From: CAYNDB01 sp964395915
GTDB lineage: Bacteria; Nitrospinota_A; UBA7883; JAJRTC01
Length of the DNA: 5,403 bases
NCBI GenBank assembly: GCA_964395915.1
Contig: CAYNDB010000143.1
Coordinates: forward strand, 1-5,403
Reading direction: 5' to 3'
Part shown: piece after piece, positions 5,397 to 5,403 of the stretch
Position numbering within the stretch: position 1 is the stretch's first letter
How the letters are laid out: every line of letters begins with the position of its first letter
Made by a program: the position numbers and the translations under genes
Notes under the pieces: model-generated
What the model saw: only the letters and a program-made list of their open reading frames with translations
Databases searched by the model: none
Told to the model about the DNA's origin: nothing

Positions 5397-5403
5397 TCCC
5401 CTC
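5397..5403 (-). promoter_or_regulatory. Ribosome binding site of the PEP-CTERM gene
   Basis: On the minus strand GAGGGGA lies seven bases before the ATG at 5387-5389, at the very edge of the window. The promoter is outside. Confidence 0.7.

Overview
The window reads as ordinary chromosomal sequence from a Gram-negative, exosortase-bearing bacterium. The main clue is a secreted protein with a canonical PEP-CTERM sorting tail (VPEPST, a hydrophobic helix, then Arg-Arg), a system found in bacteria with an outer membrane and exopolysaccharide production. Base composition looks moderate, and Shine-Dalgarno sites (AGGAGA, AAAGGAG, AAAGGGGA, GAGGGGA) precede the four genes whose starts are visible. 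I cannot assign a phylum from this sequence alone. A run of exactly 100 N inside one gene shows this is a draft assembly with a scaffold join.

Layout, left to right. (1) Bases 1-1487, + strand: a GT4-type glycosyltransferase cut by the left edge, with a helical, TPR-like C-terminal extension. (2) 1541-1900, +: a 119-residue exported protein with a signal peptide and a small His-containing beta-rich domain. (3) 1901-2219: a 319-base stretch with no convincing gene but several inverted repeats, including a strong hairpin just past the end of pckA. (4) 2220-3683, -: ATP-dependent phosphoenolpyruvate carboxykinase, interrupted by the N run. (5) 3684-3937: a divergent intergenic region holding a likely efp promoter and a small palindrome. 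(6) 3938-4510, +: elongation factor P, with a TTG start. (7) 4535-4563: a terminator hairpin between convergent genes. (8) 4610-5389, -: a PEP-CTERM protein with a DUF4114-like segment.

The genes do not form one pathway. PckA (gluconeogenesis) and EF-P (translation of polyproline stretches) are housekeeping genes read divergently. The glycosyltransferase and the PEP-CTERM protein are both plausible envelope or exopolysaccharide functions, but they are not in one operon. I see no transposase, integrase, CRISPR array, tRNA, rRNA or phage gene, and I did not find a convincing new system. The points most worth checking are the collapsed gap and misplaced start of pckA, the palindrome in the pckA-efp divergent region, and the structured stretch downstream of pckA.
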